Origin: Streptomyces sp. Tue6028
GTDB taxonomy: Bacteria; Actinomycetota; Actinomycetes; Streptomycetales; Streptomycetaceae
Length of the DNA: 64,000 nucleotides
Direction of reading: 5' to 3'
NCBI RefSeq assembly: GCF_002300165.1
Contig: NZ_MLCE01000006.1
Span: 232,165 to 296,164 of the forward strand
Shown here: positions 37,211-45,934 of the stretch, one piece after another
How positions within the stretch are numbered: position 1 is the stretch's first letter
How the letters are laid out: each line of letters begins with the position of its first letter
Position numbers and translations under genes: made by a program
Notes under the pieces: model-generated
What the model was told of the DNA's origin: nothing
The model's database searches: none
The model's input: only the letters and a program-made list of their open reading frames with translations

Positions 37211-39677
37211 TCCGCAGGAAGGTGACGGAGTTCGCCGGGAAGGTGTACGTGAACCTGTCGGCGACCCCTTCGAGGGTGGACGTCACCGGAGCGACCGGTG
37301 TGGCCGTCTCGGTGTTCACCGCCTCGGGCGCGGCCGCGAGGGTGGTCACCCGGGCCTTGGGGGCGACCTTCGCGCCACCGAGGTCGATCGCCGTACGGGC
37401 CGCCGACGCCTGGGCGTTGACCACCTTGACGACGAGGTCGCCGCTCTTCGCGTCGCGCGTGACGACCTGGCGGAACGGCTCGGCGGGCTTGTCGTCGGTG
37501 AAGCTCCCCCACTCCTCGCCGTCCAGGTAGAGGGTCACCTGGCGTCCACGGATCTTGATGTCGACGTCGTAGGCGCGGCCCGTCTCGATCGAGCCGGGCT
37601 TGGAGATCAGCGACGACTTGCCGCCGTCGACGGCCTGTTCGACCGCGGAGGTGGTGTTGTTCCAGCCGCCCAGGTTCCACCAGTAGTAGTTGCCGGTGTC
37701 CTTGACGCCGAAGGCGACGAGGAAGCCCTCCTTGCCGGACTTCTTGGTGGCCTTCACGTGCAGGTCGTAGTCGTGCCAGGCCGGGTCGCCCGCCGTGACC
37801 ATGGTGTTCTCGGCGGCCACGTCGGTCTGCACGTACTGCCCGTCCTGCACGCTCCAGCTGCCGCCGCCCGTGTGGGTCCACTGTGAGGCGTCGCCGCCGA
37901 AGTCGTCGCCGAACAGCGTGCCGCCGTCCGCTCCGGTGACCTTCACGTCGTCGTACGCCGCCGTGGTCGCCCAGGTCGACAGGCCGACGGCACCCGAGAG
38001 GGGTCCGTTCAGCGCGGGTGTGCCGGTGGCGGTCGACGGTACGACACGGTCGCCGACGTTGCTCATGAAGAGCTTCTGCACCTCATAGTCGGCCGAACCC
38101 CAGGAGGCGTGGTTGTTGAACCAGATCATGTCCGGACGCCACTGCACGTAGTCCTCGTTGGCGAGCAGCGGGGCGTACGAGGCGAGCTTCACGACGTCCG
38201 CGTTGCGCTCCAGGCCGGTCATGTATGCGGCTTCGGAGAGGGCGTTCTTGAAGGTGTTGCCGCCGGAGGCGTACTCGCCGAGGAAGACCTTGGGGCCGTT
38301 CCTGTCGTAGGAGTCGTAGCGGTCGTTGTTCTGCAGGAACCACTGCGGGCTGTTGTAGTAGTGCTCGTCGACCATGTCGACGTTCGCGTCCCTGTTGAGC
38401 TGCCAGGCCGTGTCGAAGGTGCTTCCGGAGTCGTCGGGGCCCGCGTTCGAGATCACCGTGACGTCGGGGTACGCGGCCTCGACGGCGGTGCGGAACCGCT
38501 CGAAGCGGGTGAAGAACTCACGGGGCAGGTTCTCCTCGTTGCCCACTTCCAGGTGGGTGAGGTGGAAGGGCTCGGGGTGACCCATGCGAGCGCGTCGCGC
38601 ACCCCACTCGCTCGTCACCGGCCCGTTGGCGAACTCGATGAGATCCAGGGTGTCCTGGATGTGCCGCTGGAGCAGGGCGTCGTCGTCCACGGCCCTGTTC
38701 TGGCCGCAGCCGGTGACGAGTGCGGGCACCACGGGCAGCGGCATCGCGCCGACGTCCTCGGCGAACTGGAAGTACTCGTAGTAGCCGAGCCCGTAACTCT
38801 GGTTGTAGCCCCAGAAGTTGGCGTTGGTGGCGCGCTGCTCGACCGGGCCGACGGTGTCCTTCCACTGGTACGCGCGCTTGCGCTGGTAGCCCGAGGCCTC
38901 GTCGTACCCCTGCATGCTGCCGGTGTTGACGAGGCAGCCGCCCGGGAAGCGCACGAAGCCCGGGTGCAGCGCGGCGATCTTCTCGGCGAGGTCCTTGCGC
39001 AGGCCGTGCCCCTTGTAGGTGTCGCGGGGCAGCAGCGAGATCATGTCCAGCGCGACGGAACCCTCGGCGGCGACGGTGAGGCGGCCGGTGCTGGTGGTGC
39101 GGTCGGGTGTGAACCGCGCCCGGTACTGGGCCCAGCCGCCGCGCACCGTGAGCCGGCGGGCCTCGGCGAGCGTGCCCTCGGCGTCCCGCAATGTCACGGT
39201 GAGGGGCGTTCTCGCGTCGGCGCGGGCCCAGACGGAGAAGTCGTAGGCCTTGCCGCTCTCGACCCTGATGCCGGTGTTGTAGCCCGTGTTGGTGACGGAC
39301 GAGCCGCCGTCCAGGGCGAGGTAGGTGCGGTTGCGGGCGTCGAGGCGTCCGTCGTCGCCGACGGCGCGGGCGGTGCCGGAGACGGTCCACGAGGTGAGCG
39401 GCGTGTAGGAGGAGTTGTCTGCGGTGCTGTACTCGAACGACCGGTTCTGCACGAGCTCGGGGTAGAGGCCGCCGTCCGCGGCGCGGTTGATGTCCTCGAA
39501 GAAGACGCCGTACATGGTGTCGTCGATCTTCGCGCCGGACCGCTCGGGGTGGACGGTGATCGCGTAGTCGGTGACGTCGTCCGCGGCGGCTCGCGCCGGT
39601 CCCGGGACGACGGTGGAGGCCACCAGGAGGGCGGTGGCGGTGAGTCCGAGTCTCCAGCGGGTGCGGGTGGATGACAT
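37197..39677 (-). CDS. Exported alpha-L-arabinofuranosidase (GH51) with C-terminal accessory domain
   Basis: An 826-residue secreted enzyme that removes arabinose from arabinan or arabinoxylan. It starts at ATG 39677 with a signal peptide (LGLTATALLVASTVVPGPARA). A carbohydrate-binding-like region (about 90-210) is followed by the GH51 (beta/alpha)8 domain. The acid/base Glu is in HLEVGNEENLP and the nucleophile Glu in VFLGEYASGG. A jelly-roll domain of about 190 residues after residue 610 (DDVKVTGADGGTLFGDDFGG) probably binds sugar. It has its own upstream inverted repeat, suggesting sugar-controlled expression. Confidence 0.93.
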   Translation of the reverse strand: MSSTRTRWRLGLTATALLVASTVVPGPARAAADDVTDYAITVHPERSGAKIDDTMYGVFFEDINRAADGGLYPELVQNRSFEYSTADNSSYTPLTSWTVSGTARAVGDDGRLDARNRTYLALDGGSSVTNTGYNTGIRVESGKAYDFSVWARADARTPLTVTLRDAEGTLAEARRLTVRGGWAQYRARFTPDRTTSTGRLTVAAEGSVALDMISLLPRDTYKGHGLRKDLAEKIAALHPGFVRFPGGCLVNTGSMQGYDEASGYQRKRAYQWKDTVGPVEQRATNANFWGYNQSYGLGYYEYFQFAEDVGAMPLPVVPALVTGCGQNRAVDDDALLQRHIQDTLDLIEFANGPVTSEWGARRARMGHPEPFHLTHLEVGNEENLPREFFTRFERFRTAVEAAYPDVTVISNAGPDDSGSTFDTAWQLNRDANVDMVDEHYYNSPQWFLQNNDRYDSYDRNGPKVFLGEYASGGNTFKNALSEAAYMTGLERNADVVKLASYAPLLANEDYVQWRPDMIWFNNHASWGSADYEVQKLFMSNVGDRVVPSTATGTPALNGPLSGAVGLSTWATTAAYDDVKVTGADGGTLFGDDFGGDASQWTHTGGGSWSVQDGQYVQTDVAAENTMVTAGDPAWHDYDLHVKATKKSGKEGFLVAFGVKDTGNYYWWNLGGWNNTTSAVEQAVDGGKSSLISKPGSIETGRAYDVDIKIRGRQVTLYLDGEEWGSFTDDKPAEPFRQVVTRDAKSGDLVVKVVNAQASAARTAIDLGGAKVAPKARVTTLAAAPEAVNTETATPVAPVTSTLEGVADRFTYTFPANSVTFLRIRQR

Positions 39678-39707
39678 GAATACTCCGCGGCTCAGTGGTG
39701 TGGAGTT

Positions 39708-39742
39708 GTTCGAAATATCGGACATCGATCAATACTTCGAAC
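39708..39742. promoter_or_regulatory. Inverted repeat upstream of the arabinofuranosidase gene
   Basis: 11-bp arms (39708-39718, gttcgaaatat; 39732-39742, atacttcgaac) with one mismatch and a 13-base spacer, 31 bases before the start codon. The A+T-rich, spaced dyad looks like the site of a sugar-responsive repressor. No regulator gene is adjacent. Confidence 0.65.
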
Positions 39743-39814
39743 GGCAAGATAGGGAGGGGGCAGGAGCGCGTCAATGGGTCGCGCGGCATCGCACGGGACG
39801 GAGAGCGGTACACC

Positions 39815-40267
39815 ATGGGCGAGTTCTGGCCAGTGCCGGATGTGCTCTCGTACCTGGCCGGGAGCTGGCGGGTGAGGCGCACCGTGCGCGACCTCGCTAG
39901 CGGCGCGGAGGGGCACTTCATCGGCACGACGGTTTTCGGACCGCCGGAGGGCGCGGAACACGCGGGGCTGCTGCACCACGAGTCGGGCACGTTCACCTGG
40001 CAGGGCGTCGCCCGGCCCGCCGAGCGGACGCTGCGGTTCCTGCCGGGGGCGGTCCCGGCCGCCGCCTTCGTACAGTTCTCAGACGGCCGGCCCTTCCACG
40101 ACCTGGATCTGACGACCGGCCGGCACATCGCCGACCATCCCTGCTCGGCCGACCTCTACCGGGGCGAGTTCTCGGTGTACGCGCAGGACCGCTGGCGCAC
40201 GGTGTGGCGGGTCGGGGGGCCGGCCAAGGACCTGGTCCTGACCACGGACTACGCGCGCGGGGACTGA
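39815..40267 (+). CDS. DUF6314 family protein
   Basis: A 150-residue protein starting at ATG 39815 (MGEFWPVPDVLSYLAGSWRV) with GGAGAG upstream. The LAGSWRVRRTV opening, FSDGRPFHDLDLTTGRHIAD and the Cys-Asp segment HPCSADLYRGEFSV resemble calycin-like small barrels (nitrobindin/THAP4 type). DUF6314 has no firmly assigned function. It is transcribed divergently from the arabinofuranosidase gene, with the inverted repeat between them. Confidence 0.8.
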   Translation: MGEFWPVPDVLSYLAGSWRVRRTVRDLASGAEGHFIGTTVFGPPEGAEHAGLLHHESGTFTWQGVARPAERTLRFLPGAVPAAAFVQFSDGRPFHDLDLTTGRHIADHPCSADLYRGEFSVYAQDRWRTVWRVGGPAKDLVLTTDYARGD

Positions 40268-40373
40268 CCGGCCGGGGGCGGGGTGCCGGGGTGCGACGGA
40301 CGGACAGGGCCGGCGGACACACATGAACGCCGGGATCCCCCGTCCAGGGGTGGTGCGAGCGCTGCGCGCGTGG

Positions 40374-40946
40374 CTACGCCGCCTCCAGGCGCATGTTCCA
40401 GCGGTGGTTGTTGCCGGTGAGGGTGACGGTCGACAGAGGGCGCACGTCGATGTTCCAGTACGTCGACGGCTGGGCCTTGAGCGCGTAGACGAGGGCGGCG
40501 CGCACCACCGACGGCTCCGCCACCGCGACGATCCGGCTCCCGTCGTCGACGGGCCGGGTGTCGAGCCATCCGCCGACGCGCTGGATGAAGCCCAGCAGGG
40601 ACTCGCCGCCGTGCGGGGCCGAGCGCGGGTCTGCGAGCCAGGCGTCCACGGCGTCGGGCTCGCGGGCCATCGCCTCGCCGAGCGTGAAGCCGCGCCACCG
40701 GCCCATGTCGCAGTCGCGCAGCGCGAGCTGCACGAGGGGCGCGTAGCCGAGGGCGTCGCCGGTGGCCCTGCTGCGGGGGGTCGGTGAGCAGTAGCGCAGC
40801 TCGGACGTCGCCAGCGGCACCAGCCCGGCGGCCGAACGCTGCACCTCGTCCCAGCCCGCCTGGTCCAACGGCCTGTCGTCCTCGAAGCGCTCCGCGAGCA
40901 GCGAGGAGCTGCGCGCGGCGGCGACGAACGTGACCCGAAGATGCAT
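40374..40946 (-). CDS. Histidine-phosphatase-fold protein lacking the catalytic histidines
   Basis: A 190-residue protein starting at ATG 40946. Fold and order match the histidine phosphatase superfamily: LRVTFVAAARSSSLLAERFE where RHGE/Q normally sits, LDQAGWDEVQRSA, RYCSPTPRSRATGDALGY (conserved S-P-R), GGESLLGFIQRV and IVAVAEPSVVRAALVYAL where a second His (AHGG) is normal. Both catalytic His positions are replaced (Ala-Arg and Glu), so it should not act as a phosphohistidine enzyme. It may bind a phosphorylated ligand, as a pseudoenzyme would. Confidence 0.8.
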   Translation of the reverse strand: MHLRVTFVAAARSSSLLAERFEDDRPLDQAGWDEVQRSAAGLVPLATSELRYCSPTPRSRATGDALGYAPLVQLALRDCDMGRWRGFTLGEAMAREPDAVDAWLADPRSAPHGGESLLGFIQRVGGWLDTRPVDDGSRIVAVAEPSVVRAALVYALKAQPSTYWNIDVRPLSTVTLTGNNHRWNMRLEAA

Positions 40947-41008
40947 GGGCAGATCGTGGAACGCGGGACTCCGCAGGTCAAGGGCCGTTACGCAAGGTAT
41001 ACGCGCAC

Positions 41009-41446
41009 TTACCGAAGCATCAGCGCCATCCACTGGTCCGGCCGGTCGAGCGGCGTGAAACCCAGCTTCTCGTAGACGCCGTGCGCGTCGTGCGTGGCGA
41101 GCAGGACGCGGCGCAGCCCGAGCGGGCCGAGGTGGTCGCGGACCGCTGCGACCAGCGCGGTGCCCAGTCCCCTGCCGCGTGCCGAAGGGGCGACGTAGAC
41201 GTCGCAGAGCCACGCGAAGGTGGCCTCGTCGGTCACCACCCGGGCGTAGGCGACCTGCTCGCCGGACGCCTCCTCGTACACACCGAAGTTGAGCGACCCC
41301 GCGATCGCGATGTCCTGCTTCTCACGGGGCCGGCCGAGCGCCCAGTACGCGTCCGCGGACAGCCACCGGTGGACGCGGTCGACGTCGATCCGGGCGGTGT
41401 CGGCGGATATCTCGTAGCCCTCGGGGAGGGGGTGCACATCGCTCAT
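41009..41446 (-). CDS. GNAT-family N-acetyltransferase
   Basis: A 145-residue acetyltransferase starting at ATG 41446; GTG 41467 is possible. Acetyl-CoA loop: WLCDVYVAPSARGRGLGTAL; then RRVLLATHDAHGVYEKLGFT with the motif-B Tyr. The N-terminal DVDRVHRWLSADAYWALGRP is typical of a subgroup of small bacterial GNATs. The gene lies 62 bases before the histidine-phosphatase-like gene on the same strand. Confidence 0.88.
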   Translation of the reverse strand: MSDVHPLPEGYEISADTARIDVDRVHRWLSADAYWALGRPREKQDIAIAGSLNFGVYEEASGEQVAYARVVTDEATFAWLCDVYVAPSARGRGLGTALVAAVRDHLGPLGLRRVLLATHDAHGVYEKLGFTPLDRPDQWMALMLR

Positions 41447-41564
41447 GGCGGGGAGGGTCGCAGTCACGGGCCCGGGGCGTCGAGCCGTTTTCGTCCCCTG
41501 CCCGCTTGCCCGGAGACCGCCGAGGCTCCGTTCCCGCCCGGCCGGCGCGGGCCCGCGCCGGCCG

Positions 41565-43001
41565 TCAGCCGAGCACCTCGTCGCAGGCGGCCCGGAGCCT
41601 GCGCACGCCCTCGGCGATCTCCTCCGCGTTCGCGACCGCCGCGAAGCTCAACCGGAGGTGCGCGGCCGGGGGTTCGGCGCTGAAGTAGGGACGGCCGGGC
41701 GTGACGGCCACGCCGCTGCGCAGGGCCGCGGCGACCAGCGTGGCCTCGTCCATGCCGTCGGGCAGCCGCAGCCAGAGGTGGTAGCCGCCGGACGGGACGT
41801 GGGGCAGGGCGAGTTCGGGCAGTCGCAGCCGCAGCGCGGAGGTCATCGTGTCGCGGCGCGCCTTCAGCTCGGCCGACAGGGAGCGCAGATGACGCGGCCA
41901 TGCGGGCGAGCCGACGAGTTCGAGCGCGGCCTCCTGGAACGGGCGTGGCACGAAGAAGCTGTCGACGATCTGGATGGCGCGCAACCGCTCCAGGACCGGA
42001 CCGCGCGCCACGAGCGCGGCGACCCGGAAGCTCGGCGAGGTCGCCTTGGTCAGGGACCCGACGTGCACGACGACCCCATCGGGGTCCTCGGCGGCCATCG
42101 GGCGCGGCAGCGGACCGCTGTCCTCGTGCACGAGGCGCCGCACGAAGTCGTCCTCGACGACGAAGGCGCCGGCGTCGCGCGCGATGCGCACCACCTCGCC
42201 CCGGCGCTCGGGGGCGAGGACGGCTCCGGTCGGGTTCTGGAACAGCGGCTGGCAGACGAAGACCCGCGCGCCGGTCGCGGCGAAGGCGTCGGCGAGCAGG
42301 GCGGGCTTCACGCCGTCGGCGTCGACGGGCACCGGCACCGGCCGCAGCCCGGCCGCGCGGGCGATCGCCAGCATGCCCGGATACGTGGGTGACTCGACGA
42401 GCACGGGCGCGCCGGGCGGTGCGAGCGCGCGCAGGGCGGTGGTCAGCGCCGACTGGCCGCCCGCGGTGACGAGCACCTCGGCCGCGGTGATCGCGCCCCC
42501 GATGCCCCGCGCGAACCATTCACGCAGGTCCGCGAGTCCCTCCATGGGCGGCCGCGACCAGGCGCCGGGGCGGCGCCCCGCCCGGGACAGGGCCGCGCCC
42601 ATCGCCCGCTCGGGCTGGAGCGAGGGGTGCAGATAGCCGCCGTTGAACTCGACGACGCCGGGCGCCGGGGCGTCCAGGGAGACCAGGACTCCGGACGCGT
42701 CCACCGTGCGCGGTACGAGTTCGGCGGCCGCGTCGGCGCTGAGCGCCACCTCCTGCCAGGAGGTGTCCCCGGTGGGCTCGGCGGCGGCGCGCGGCCGGGC
42801 GCGGAACGCCCCCGCGCCAGGGCGGGTGACGACGAGCCCTTCGGCGGCGAGCTGTGCCAGTGCCCGTGACACGGTCACCGGGCTGACGCGGAACCGCTCG
42901 ACGAGTGCGCGACTCGACGGCAGCTTTCCACCTGGCGAGTAGCGGTCGAGTTCTCGCCGCAGCTGATTCGCCAGGTCGGCCACACTGCTACGCTCTTGCA
43001 T
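41565..43001 (-). CDS. MocR-type regulator (GntR HTH fused to PLP aminotransferase domain)
   Basis: A 478-residue fusion. Residues 1-75 form a GntR winged helix (LPSSRALVERFRVSPVTVSR); from about 110 comes a fold-type-I aminotransferase domain with VTAGGQSALTTALRAL, VESPTYPGMLAIARAAG, QPLFQNPTG and the PLP Lys in VVHVGSLTKATSPSFR. MocR proteins use PLP or an amino-compound adduct as effector and usually control a divergent gene, here the EamA exporter. ATG 43001 overlaps the divergent ATG at 43000, and TATCCT lies 8 bases upstream, suggesting a leaderless mRNA. Confidence 0.93.
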   Translation of the reverse strand: MQERSSVADLANQLRRELDRYSPGGKLPSSRALVERFRVSPVTVSRALAQLAAEGLVVTRPGAGAFRARPRAAAEPTGDTSWQEVALSADAAAELVPRTVDASGVLVSLDAPAPGVVEFNGGYLHPSLQPERAMGAALSRAGRRPGAWSRPPMEGLADLREWFARGIGGAITAAEVLVTAGGQSALTTALRALAPPGAPVLVESPTYPGMLAIARAAGLRPVPVPVDADGVKPALLADAFAATGARVFVCQPLFQNPTGAVLAPERRGEVVRIARDAGAFVVEDDFVRRLVHEDSGPLPRPMAAEDPDGVVVHVGSLTKATSPSFRVAALVARGPVLERLRAIQIVDSFFVPRPFQEAALELVGSPAWPRHLRSLSAELKARRDTMTSALRLRLPELALPHVPSGGYHLWLRLPDGMDEATLVAAALRSGVAVTPGRPYFSAEPPAAHLRLSFAAVANAEEIAEGVRRLRAACDEVLG

Positions 43002-43041
43002 GAGAGCACAGGATAGCGCTACTGCCGAAACCCCGATAGCG
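42988..43041. promoter_or_regulatory. Overlapping divergent leaderless promoters of the mocR/eamA pair
   Basis: The plus-strand TACGCT (42988-42993) ends 6 bases before ATG 43000. The minus-strand TATCCT (43015-43010) ends 8 bases before ATG 43001. Both starts share the palindrome CATG. Two direct GATAGCG repeats (43012-43018 and 43035-43041) resemble the direct-repeat operators of MocR regulators and would place the regulator over its own promoter. Confidence 0.6.
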
Positions 43042-44166
43042 GTCACCACCGCAGGGACCGGCGCCGCAGGAGACGGCCTCCAGGCCCCGGACAGCGGTGC
43101 CTCGACCGCCCGGGACGACCGCCCCGCCGGTCCCGTCGCCGCGGCACGCACCACCGCTACCGCTACCGCCGGGAGCACGTCCGCTGTCACCGCCACCGCC
43201 GGAAGCACGTCCGCCGCGGGCCGGGACCAGGTGCCGGGCGGAGCCGACGCCCGCCGTGCGCCCACGGACAGCAGCGCACCCACCGCCGATGGCGGAGCCG
43301 GACGCGCGGCCCGCCGCGCCGGCACCCTCCAGGCCGCCCTCGGCGTCACCGCCTTCTCCCTCACCTTCCCGGCCACCGCCTGGGGCCTGGAGGGCTTCGG
43401 CCCCTGGTCCCTGGTGGCCGTCCGCAGCGTGCTGGCGGCAATGATCGCCGGTGGCTGCCTGATGGCGCTGCGAGTGCCGTTGCCGGGCCGCCGGCACTGG
43501 GCGGGGCTCGCCGTCGTGGCCGCGGGCGTCGTGCTCGGCTTCCCCCTGCTGACGACCCTCGCCCTGGAGACCTCGACCACCGCGCACGCCGCCGTGGTGG
43601 TGGGGCTGCTGCCGCTGACGACGGCGCTGTTCTCCACGCTGCGCACCGGCGCGCGGCCCTCGCGGATGTTCTGGTGCGCGGCCCTCGCGGGAGCGGCGGC
43701 GGTGATCGCGTTCACCGTGCAGCAGAGCGGCGGCGCCCTGACCGGTGCGGACGCCTATCTCTTCGGCGCGCTGCTGGTCTGCGCGGCGGGCTACACGGAG
43801 GGCGGCCGGCTCGCCCGGGTCATGCCGGGCTGGCAGGTCATCGGCTGGGCGCTGGTCCTGTGCCTGCCGCTCACCGTGCCGGGCATGCTGGTCGCACTGT
43901 CCCACGAGCCGGTCCGGCTGACCGCGCACAGCGTGACGGGTCTGCTGTGGGTGGCGGCCGGTTCGCAGTTCCTCGGCCTGGTCGTCTGGTACCGGGGCAT
44001 GGCGTCCATCGGGATTCCGAAGGCCAGCCAGTTGCAGCTGGCGCAGCCGCTGCTCACACTGGTGTGGTCGGTACTGCTCCTGGGCGAGCAGCTCACACCG
44101 GCCGCACCCCTGACGGCCGCCGCCGTTCTGGTCTGCATCGCGCTCACCCAGCGGGCGCGGAGCTGA
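43000..44166 (+). CDS. EamA/RhaT-type (DMT) exporter with long disordered N-terminus
   Basis: A 388-residue membrane transporter. Residues 1 to about 105 are Ala/Thr/Gly-rich with two TATAGSTSA repeats and no membrane segment. Ten hydrophobic helices follow in two EamA halves (ALGVTAFSLTFPATAWGLEG; second half DAYLFGALLVCAAGYTEGG). The family exports amino acids or related metabolites. The divergent MocR regulator suggests an amine or amino-acid substrate sensed through PLP. If the first ATG is right, the protein begins at the predicted transcription start. Confidence 0.88.
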   Translation: MRAQDSATAETPIAVTTAGTGAAGDGLQAPDSGASTARDDRPAGPVAAARTTATATAGSTSAVTATAGSTSAAGRDQVPGGADARRAPTDSSAPTADGGAGRAARRAGTLQAALGVTAFSLTFPATAWGLEGFGPWSLVAVRSVLAAMIAGGCLMALRVPLPGRRHWAGLAVVAAGVVLGFPLLTTLALETSTTAHAAVVVGLLPLTTALFSTLRTGARPSRMFWCAALAGAAAVIAFTVQQSGGALTGADAYLFGALLVCAAGYTEGGRLARVMPGWQVIGWALVLCLPLTVPGMLVALSHEPVRLTAHSVTGLLWVAAGSQFLGLVVWYRGMASIGIPKASQLQLAQPLLTLVWSVLLLGEQLTPAAPLTAAAVLVCIALTQRARS

Positions 44167-44259
44167 CCGGCACGCACGGGCCGGTCCAACCGGCGCCACC
44201 AGCCGTAGACTTGCGGCCACGGACCGCACACTCCCGTACACGACGAGGAGACCGTTCAG

Positions 44260-44463
44260 ATGCGTGCAAACAAGGGCGACCAGCTTGTGCAGCACGGCAG
44301 GGTTGTCGGTCAGCACGACAAGGTCGCGGAGATCACCGAGGTGATGGGGGCGCAGGGCGCTCCCCCGTACCGCGTGCGATTCGAGGACGGGCACGAGGCC
44401 GTGTGCTCACCGGGCCCCGACTCCGAGATCCGCCACAAGGACATGAGGCAGCAAAGGACCTGA
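44260..44463 (+). CDS. DUF1918 domain small protein
   Basis: A 67-residue protein. MRANKGDQLVQHGRVVGQHD followed by RVRFEDGHEAVCSPGPDS matches the short DUF1918 barrel common in actinobacteria. GAGGAG lies before ATG 44260. The function is unknown; the SH3-like beta content suggests binding to a ligand or protein. Confidence 0.9.
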   Translation: MRANKGDQLVQHGRVVGQHDKVAEITEVMGAQGAPPYRVRFEDGHEAVCSPGPDSEIRHKDMRQQRT

Positions 44464-44484
44464 GGCAGCAGTGACCATCGGCTC

Positions 44485-45765
44485 TCACGCCCGGCGCGCC
44501 CGGCGCGGAGGTGTCGCCGACCGCTGGTAGTGGTCGGCGACGACCCGCGCCATCGCACCGATGCGGTCGGAGCCGGCCTCCGTCGCCGAGAAGAAGGCGT
44601 GCCCGCGCACCTCGGCGCAGTCACCGGCGAGGGTGAGGTGCCGGGAGAGTTCGGCCGGGTCCCGCCACGCTTCGGGCTGCCCCGGTGCACCGGCCTTGTA
44701 CAGCGCCTCCCCGACGTAGAGCCGTACGCGCGTGCCCCGGGTGACGTCCGCCCACCAGGGCAGCAGCTCGGCGTAGTCCGCGTCGGCGAAGCCGATGTTC
44801 CAGTAGAGCTGGGGACAGATGTAGTCGATCCACTGCTCCCTGACCCACTTCCTGGTGTCGGCGTGCAGGTCGTCGTACGTCTGGATGTGGGCCGCCGTCG
44901 CCGATCCGAGCGGGTCGCTCGCCGTGTTGCGCCACACCCCGAAGGGGCTGATCCCGAAGCACGCGGCGGGCCGGGTGCGCGCGAGGGCCTCCGACATCTC
45001 CCGCACCAGCAGGTCGATGTTGTGACGCCGCCAGGAGGCCCGGTCCGGGAAGCCGGCCCCGTGTCCCACGTACGCCGCGTCGTCGTCGAAGGCCTCGCCG
45101 TCGACGGGATACGGATAGAAGTAGTCGTCCCAGTGGACGGCGTCGACCGGATACCTGCGCACCGCGTCGAGCATCGCGTCCTGCACGAAGGCCCGGACCT
45201 GCGGCAGTCCGGGGTTGTAGTAGAGCCGCCCGCCGTACGGCACGATCCAGTCGGGGTGCCTGCGGGCGGGGTGCGCGGGGGCCAGCCGGGCGGGGTCGGT
45301 GTGATTCGCGACGCGGTACGGGTTGAACCAGGCGTGCAGCTCAAGACCGCGCGCGTGCGCCTCGCGGACCACGGTGTCCAGCGGGTCCCAGCCGGGGTCC
45401 TGGCCCTGGACGCCGGTGAGGACCTCGGACCACGGCTCGTACGGCGAGGGCCACAGCGCGTCGGCCGCGGGCCGCACCTGGAACATCACCGTGTTCAGCC
45501 TCAGCCGAACCGCCGTGTCGAGATGGTCGAGGAGCTCGGCGCGCTGCTGGTCGCGGCTCAGTCCGCCGCGCGAGGGCCAGTCTCGGTTGGAGACCGTGGC
45601 CAGCCACATGCCGCGGAACTCGCTCTCCGTCCGGTGAGGTCGCGTCGGAGCCGGCGCCGGGGCCGGGGCGGGGTTCGCGCCCGCCCCGGCGTCCCCCTGG
45701 GCCGCCAGTCCCGACAGTGCCGCCACCGCGGTCGCCGCGAACGTCCGGCGTGACAGCAGCCCCAT
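44485..45765 (-). CDS. Exported family-10-like glycosyl hydrolase (GHL10 domain)
   Basis: A 426-residue protein. SRRTFAATAVAALSGLAAQG is a twin-arginine-type signal. The mature region begins FRGMWLATVSNRDWPSRGGL, the hallmark of the GHL10/DUF187 family, with LNTVMFQVRPAADALWPSPY, HAWFNPYRVANH and VDAVHWDDYFYPYP holding candidate acidic residues. Related enzymes act on peptidoglycan or other polysaccharides. The gene stands alone. Confidence 0.88.
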   Translation of the reverse strand: MGLLSRRTFAATAVAALSGLAAQGDAGAGANPAPAPAPAPTRPHRTESEFRGMWLATVSNRDWPSRGGLSRDQQRAELLDHLDTAVRLRLNTVMFQVRPAADALWPSPYEPWSEVLTGVQGQDPGWDPLDTVVREAHARGLELHAWFNPYRVANHTDPARLAPAHPARRHPDWIVPYGGRLYYNPGLPQVRAFVQDAMLDAVRRYPVDAVHWDDYFYPYPVDGEAFDDDAAYVGHGAGFPDRASWRRHNIDLLVREMSEALARTRPAACFGISPFGVWRNTASDPLGSATAAHIQTYDDLHADTRKWVREQWIDYICPQLYWNIGFADADYAELLPWWADVTRGTRVRLYVGEALYKAGAPGQPEAWRDPAELSRHLTLAGDCAEVRGHAFFSATEAGSDRIGAMARVVADHYQRSATPPRRARRA

Positions 45766-45934
45766 CTCCGCATCCCTTCACGCACCCGGTCCGCGCCGTC
45801 ACGGACCGCCATTTCGCCCCAGGATGCCGGACCCCGACGATCGATCATCGATACTTGGCGGTAACGTGCACGTTCGGAGCAGGCACCGAAACACGGAGGT
45901 CCTGCCGGCCGTGCAGATCAGCGAAGGGGACGAT

